Shown here one piece after another: positions 5,346-8,614 of a DNA stretch of 8,614 nucleotides. The stretch's first letter is position 1; the number at the start of each line of letters is the position of its first letter. A model generated the notes under the pieces. That model was not told the origin of the DNA. It searched no databases and saw nothing but the letters and a program-made list of their open reading frames with translations. The translations under genes and the position numbers were made by a program. Source of the DNA: Halioxenophilus sp964342265 (GTDB lineage: Bacteria > Pseudomonadota > Gammaproteobacteria > Pseudomonadales > Cellvibrionaceae); contig CAYFFE010000137.1 of assembly GCA_964342265.1 (NCBI GenBank), forward strand, positions 1 through 8,614, read 5' to 3'.

Positions 5346-6536
5346 TTAAAACACTTCGTGCGGACCAAACACTTCGTAATGAATACGTTCGGGCTCTACG
5401 CCTAACGTGGCCAACTGCTGCTTAGCAAATTGCATAAACGGCACCGGCCCGCACAGGTAAAAATCCGCTTGGCTAATGGGTAAATTGGCTTCCACCTGGG
5501 TTAAATCCAGTAAACCGTGAAACGTATTTTCCCGCTCCACTCGATCGGATTTGTACCAAACAAAGCTTTTTACTTGTTCGTGGATCTGGGCCTTTTGGCT
5601 TAAAAACTCCGCGAAGCTGTGCTGCTCGTTATTTTCGCAGGCGTGTAAAAAATACACGGGTTGATCGTAACCAGATTCCGTTAGGTGATCCAGCATCGCC
5701 GCCATGGGAGTAATACCCACGCCCGCAGAAATTAACACCACGGGCTTTTGCCGATCGACAAAATAAAAATCACCGGAAGGTGGAAACAAATCAATAACAT
5801 CGCCCAAACGTAAGCCATCGTGCAGATAATTCGAAACAATACCTGGCACGCCTTCCACCTCACGCTTTACCGAAATCTGATAAGTGCGCCCATTGGCTTT
5901 ATTCGACAGGGAATACTGACGAATTTCCTGGTAGGGATGATTTTTGATATTTAATTTAAGGCTGATGTACTGCCCTGGCTCGTAGTGTTTTACCGGTTGT
6001 TTATCCAATGGCTCAAACACCAAACTTTTTACTAATTCGGATTCCATGCGTTTTTCGATTAATCGAAAGGGTCGAGCCCCCTGCCAGCCGCCATTAGTGC
6101 TGGCATTTAAATGGTAAATGCTGCCTTCCTTTTCGATAAAAAAGCCCGCCAACACTGCGTAAGCTTTGCGCCACACATCGGCCACCTCCGGTGGAAAGTC
6201 CTTACCACCCAACTCCGAGAGTGTGTTAATTAAGTGATAACCCACAATATCGTAATGCTCGGGCTGAATGTCAAAACCAACGTGCTTGTTGGCGATCCGC
6301 GATATGGCGCTCTCTAGTACCGACGGATCTTCGATGTGTCGAGCGTAGGCCGCCACCGCCTCAAACAAGGCCACAGGCTGTTTGCCGGAATGCTGGTGGC
6401 TTAAATTAAAGACGTTTTTTAACTCCGGATTATGCTCAAACAAACGTTCGTAAAAATGTTTGGTGAGCGTTGGCCCGGCGGCCTCCAACAGGGGAACCGT
6501 TTTTTTAACCGTGGCGATTTCTTGTTCGTTTAACAT
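5346..6536 (-). CDS. hmp: Flavohemoglobin, nitric oxide dioxygenase
   Basis: 396 residues, exactly the length of E. coli Hmp, when started at the ATG at 6534-6536 with AAGGAG 5 bases upstream; an open frame 14 codons longer has no such support. It converts NO and O2 to nitrate in the cytosol using NAD(P)H. The globin domain (1-140) has proximal His85, distal Tyr29 and Gln53, and the Tyr95/Glu135 pair that tunes the haem. The FAD domain (about 150-260) has RQYSLS (206-211). The NAD domain (about 265-396) has AGVGITPM (271-278), CGPVPFM (362-368) and the C-terminal YEVFGPH segment. All key residues are present. It is the second gene of a sigma54-driven operon, 73 bases after the small membrane protein gene; the gap holds a short hairpin (ACAGC/GCTGT, 6577-6590). 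The divergent NorR gene points to NO-induced expression. Confidence 0.96.
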   Translation of the reverse strand: MLNEQEIATVKKTVPLLEAAGPTLTKHFYERLFEHNPELKNVFNLSHQHSGKQPVALFEAVAAYARHIEDPSVLESAISRIANKHVGFDIQPEHYDIVGYHLINTLSELGGKDFPPEVADVWRKAYAVLAGFFIEKEGSIYHLNASTNGGWQGARPFRLIEKRMESELVKSLVFEPLDKQPVKHYEPGQYISLKLNIKNHPYQEIRQYSLSNKANGRTYQISVKREVEGVPGIVSNYLHDGLRLGDVIDLFPPSGDFYFVDRQKPVVLISAGVGITPMAAMLDHLTESGYDQPVYFLHACENNEQHSFAEFLSQKAQIHEQVKSFVWYKSDRVERENTFHGLLDLTQVEANLPISQADFYLCGPVPFMQFAKQQLATLGVEPERIHYEVFGPHEVF

Positions 6537-6541
6537 AAACA

Positions 6542-6547
6542 CTCCTT
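6542..6547 (-). promoter_or_regulatory. Ribosome binding site fixing the Hmp start
   Basis: AAGGAG on the minus strand precedes the ATG at 6534-6536 by 5 bases. It selects the start that gives the conserved N-terminus MLNEQEI and the family length of 396. Confidence 0.8.
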
Positions 6548-6609
6548 GGGGATCGTAACAATGCTCGCGAGAACTCACAGCGAATGCTGTCTTTTAAAAA
6601 TGCGGAAAA

Positions 6610-6915
6610 TTAACTGTCGATTGCGCCATTAAGCTGACTTTTGTTGGCAGCCCGTTGAGCTTGGTTATCGATTTCGTAACACGCCGCTAGCCGCAGCACA
6701 TAGCCGAGCTTTACCAGCGCCGCCATAACCATGATGCCGATGTGCACCACCACCAGTGTTGCGATGGACAGATGCGCCTCCATCCAATAAGCCATCACCG
6801 CACACGCGACCATGCCGACAATGGCAATCGACAAAATCGCATCGCCTACGAGAATCAATAACCGATAGGGAAACTGCTTGAGGGGCTGACTGAGTTGAAC
6901 GGTATTGTTGGCCAC
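6610..6915 (-). CDS. Small two-helix inner-membrane protein of the NO-response operon
   Basis: 101 residues, GTG start (6913-6915) with AGGAG 7 bases upstream. Two hydrophobic helices are visible, about residues 18-43 and 49-75, with a short connecting loop (AYWMEAHLS). The C-terminal tail is polar and begins with YEIDNQAQRAANK. There are no haem-binding CxxCH or other catalytic motifs. It is the first gene after the sigma54 promoter and precedes hmp, so it should be NO-induced by NorR. In Pseudomonas aeruginosa the flavohemoglobin gene fhp lies beside a small membrane protein gene, ppyR; this protein may be an analogue or relative, but that rests on position and topology, not on a sequence match I could confirm. 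The function is unknown. Confidence 0.8.
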   Translation of the reverse strand: MANNTVQLSQPLKQFPYRLLILVGDAILSIAIVGMVACAVMAYWMEAHLSIATLVVVHIGIMVMAALVKLGYVLRLAACYEIDNQAQRAANKSQLNGAIDS

Positions 6916-6951
6916 GGGATTGCTCCTTTTGCTGGGTTACACCCTAACAAT

Positions 6952-6966
6952 ACAAGCTGCGAGCCA
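6952..6966 (-). promoter_or_regulatory. Sigma54 (-24/-12) promoter of the membrane protein-hmp operon
   Basis: On the minus strand TGGCTC-GCAGC-TTGT gives GG-N10-GT, close to consensus TGGCAC-N5-TTGCA with the correct spacing. The start would be near 6940, about 25 bases before the GTG codon and upstream of its ribosome site. No sigma70 pair was seen on this strand here, which agrees with control by a sigma54-dependent activator. Confidence 0.8.
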
Positions 6967-7021
6967 AGTTTATTTTTTATAATTATTTCAATAGGTTACT
7001 ATGTTATTGAGCGCCGAAAGA

Positions 7022-7032
7022 GTCATTTTGAC
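7022..7032. promoter_or_regulatory. NorR enhancer site 1
   Basis: GTCATTTTGAC is a perfect GTCA-N3-TGAC dyad and fits the NorR core GT-N7-AC. Its centre is about 87 bases upstream of the expected operon start, a usual enhancer distance for sigma54 activators. Confidence 0.72.
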
Positions 7033-7045
7033 TACACTTTAAAAC

Positions 7046-7075
7046 TTGTTAAAACCACTCTTAGTTAGTCATAAT
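7046..7075 (+). promoter_or_regulatory. Possible sigma70 promoter of norR
   Basis: TTGTTA (7046-7051) and CATAAT (7070-7075) are separated by 18 bases. The elements are imperfect and the call rests mainly on position. If right, NorR sites 2 and 3 lie inside it, matching the negative autoregulation known for E. coli norR. Confidence 0.3.
7048..7058. promoter_or_regulatory. NorR enhancer site 2 (weaker candidate)
   Basis: GTTAAAACCAC fits GT-N7-AC but lacks the inner CA/TG symmetry of the flanking two sites. It is included because E. coli NorR uses three sites and this one lies between the two strong ones, 26 and 20 bases from them centre to centre. Confidence 0.4.
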
Positions 7076-7078
7076 GAC
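7068..7078. promoter_or_regulatory. NorR enhancer site 3
   Basis: GTCATAATGAC is a perfect GTCA-N3-TGAC dyad, with the same arms as site 1. It also overlaps the possible -10 of norR, so NorR bound here could repress its own gene. Confidence 0.7.
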
Positions 7079-7104
7079 ACAGATCAAATCACAGTGACCT
7101 TTTT

Positions 7105-7124
7105 CAATTACCGTCAATTACCGT
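7105..7124. repeat. 10-bp tandem duplication at the end of the right inverted repeat
   Basis: CAATTACCGT occurs twice directly adjacent (7105-7114 and 7115-7124). The left copy of the long inverted repeat has this segment once, so either a slip added it here or removed it there. Confidence 0.8.
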
Positions 7125-7157
7125 GCGGCGATTAACTCAGGGATGAATTAATCAGAG
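7115..7157 (-). repeat. Long inverted repeat, right copy, in the norR leader
   Basis: This is the reverse complement of bases 1-43 with one substitution. It lies between the NorR binding sites and the norR ATG, ending 18 bases before it, so it is part of the norR leader. It keeps hairpin 1 of the structured element (stem 7130-7139 with 7144-7153, one mismatch on plus, a G.U wobble on minus) but not the other four hairpins. Confidence 0.9.
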
Positions 7158-7175
7158 CTTACGATAGGTTTTACC

Positions 7176-8614
7176 ATGACCGACATTTCACCAACGGCAC
7201 TGGTCGAGCTGGCCCTGGATTTAACCGCCAGCCTGCACGCCGAGGACCGGTTCGAGCGCTTGCTGCGCACCGTGCGCAACACCATCACTTGCGATGCCGT
7301 GGTGCTCTTACTTCATGAAAGCGGCGTGCTCAAACCTCTGGCACAACAGGGATTGAGCCGAGACACCCTTGGCAGGCGCTTTGTTATTGAAGATCACCCG
7401 CGCTTTTTGGCCATTTGCCAATCCGAGCGCCCCGTGCGCTTCGCCGCCGATAGCCCTCTGCCCGATCCCTACGACGGCATGCTACTGGCCCAAGAAGGTA
7501 ACCTGCCCATTCACGCCTGCATGGGTTTACCGCTGGCGGCCGACGGCCAATTGCTGGGCATACTCACCCTAGATAGCCTAACCCCACGCGTTTTTGACAG
7601 CATTCCCGAACGCACCTTAGATATTGTGACCGCCATGGCCGCGGCCTCGTTGCGCACAGCAATCTTGCTGGATCAACTGGAGCACTTATCACAACACAAC
7701 CAACAAGTCGTCGCCGAACTCACTAGCGAAGCACTCACCAAAGACGGCGGCGAATTAATTGGCTCCAGCCAAGCCATGGAGCAACTCAAACGGGAAATTG
7801 CCCTGGTTGCGCCCTCCGATTACACCGTGTTAATTCAAGGCGAAACCGGGGTTGGCAAAGAATTGGTCGCGCGTACACTTCACCAGCAGTCGCAACGGGC
7901 TCTTCAGGCGTTGGTTTACGTCAACTGCGCAGCCTTACCGGAAAACCTCGTAGAGAGCGAATTATTCGGGCATGTTAAAGGCGCTTTTACCGGCGCAGAG
8001 AAAACTCGCGCTGGTAAATTCAAGCTGGCCGATCAAGGCACATTATTTTTGGATGAAATTGGCGAGCTGCCCTTAAACGCACAAAGTAAATTACTGCGCG
8101 CGTTACAAAACCAAGAAATCCAGCCAGTGGGCCAGGATCACATACAAACCATTAACGTGCGGGTTATTGCAGCCACAAATAGAGATTTGGAACAGGAAGT
8201 AGAAGCCGGTCGTTTTCGCGCCGATTTATACCATCGCCTGAGCGTTTACCCACTGAATGTGGAACCACTGCGCAATCGACCATCGGATATTTCAGAATTA
8301 ACCGGTTTTTTTTGCGATCAAATACGGCGCAAACTCGGCTTGCAACAAGTATTAATCAGCCATTCTGCTCAGGCATTATTAGAAAATTACAATTGGCCCG
8401 GCAATATACGCGAGCTAGAACACGTGCTCTCACGGGCAGCTTTGCGGGCGGCCAGTACCCACACAGGCTCAACGGCGGAAATTGCCACAGAACATTTGGA
8501 TTATTTAGCCGCCGAACTGCACTCGCCGCAGTCTTTAACCACACCACCAGCGAATAAAAACGCAAACTTAACGGACTCGACGTTTAAACTTGGCAACCTT
8601 CGACAACTTACCGA
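7176..8614 (+). CDS. norR: NO-responsive sigma54 activator NorR/FhpR (3' end outside window)
   Basis: 479 residues are visible from the ATG at 7176-7178 to the window end; E. coli NorR has 504. The GAF domain (about 10-165) holds all candidate ligands of the NO-sensing iron: Arg76, DPYDG (97-101), His113, Cys115 and Asp133. The AAA+ domain (about 192-420) has Walker A GETGVGKE (222-229), the sigma54-contacting GAFTGA (269-274), Walker B FLDEIGE (291-297), RFRADLYHRL with the Arg fingers (346-355) and NWPGNIREL (406-414). The Fis-type DNA-binding helix-turn-helix should lie just beyond the window. NO binding relieves GAF inhibition of the ATPase, which then opens the sigma54 promoter at 6952-6966. 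It is transcribed divergently from the hmp operon, as in the fhp/fhpR pair of Pseudomonas. The ribosome site is weak (AGG at 7167-7169 region). Confidence 0.94.
   Translation, partial: MTDISPTALVELALDLTASLHAEDRFERLLRTVRNTITCDAVVLLLHESGVLKPLAQQGLSRDTLGRRFVIEDHPRFLAICQSERPVRFAADSPLPDPYDGMLLAQEGNLPIHACMGLPLAADGQLLGILTLDSLTPRVFDSIPERTLDIVTAMAAASLRTAILLDQLEHLSQHNQQVVAELTSEALTKDGGELIGSSQAMEQLKREIALVAPSDYTVLIQGETGVGKELVARTLHQQSQRALQALVYVNCAALPENLVESELFGHVKGAFTGAEKTRAGKFKLADQGTLFLDEIGELPLNAQSKLLRALQNQEIQPVGQDHIQTINVRVIAATNRDLEQEVEAGRFRADLYHRLSVYPLNVEPLRNRPSDISELTGFFCDQIRRKLGLQQVLISHSAQALLENYNWPGNIRELEHVLSRAALRAASTHTGSTAEIATEHLDYLAAELHSPQSLTTPPANKNANLTDSTFKLGNLRQLT

Overview
The window reads as a piece of a gammaproteobacterial chromosome. 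The flavohemoglobin, NorR-type regulator, NemR-type regulator and DTW-domain protein all have gammaproteobacterial character, and the moderate GC with long AT-rich intergenic stretches would suit a marine or Cellvibrionaceae-like host. That placement is an inference from protein style, not from a marker gene.

Layout, left to right. (a) 1-219: a block of five back-to-back hairpins, whose first 43 bases recur inverted at 7115-7157, followed by a possible plus-strand terminator. (b) 199-1269, minus: an unusual fusion of an NlpC/P60-like cysteine-peptidase fold with a DTW (tRNA aminocarboxypropyltransferase) domain. (c) 1270-2058: about 790 bases without a convincing gene. It holds a 7-bp tandem repeat, a nine-unit array of ACCTG-N10-CAG dyads spaced 31-34 bp apart, and a sigma70 promoter with a TetR-type operator in its spacer. 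(d) 2059-2664, plus: a NemR-like TetR repressor, followed 4 bases later by the stump of a short-chain dehydrogenase gene and a two-way terminator. (e) 2918-5032, minus: a membrane-anchored RoxA-like di-heme cytochrome. (f) 5277-6966, minus: a nitric-oxide detoxification operon made of a sigma54 promoter, a small two-helix membrane protein, flavohemoglobin Hmp and a strong terminator. (g) 7176-8614, plus: the divergent NO-sensing activator NorR/FhpR, cut by the window end within its C-terminal region.

The best-supported functional unit is (f)+(g). NorR senses NO through a GAF-domain iron, binds GT-N7-AC sites in the 260-base divergent intergenic region, and with sigma54 turns on the membrane protein and hmp. 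Three candidate sites lie about 85-135 bases upstream of the expected start, next to a clean -24/-12 element.

A second theme is electrophile or oxidative stress. The TetR protein keeps both residues of the NemR Cys-Lys redox switch, but its apparent target gene has been reduced to a stump. The least explained structures are the five-hairpin element with its inverted partner 7.1 kb away and the 33-bp-phased dyad array. Neither fits a standard feature class.
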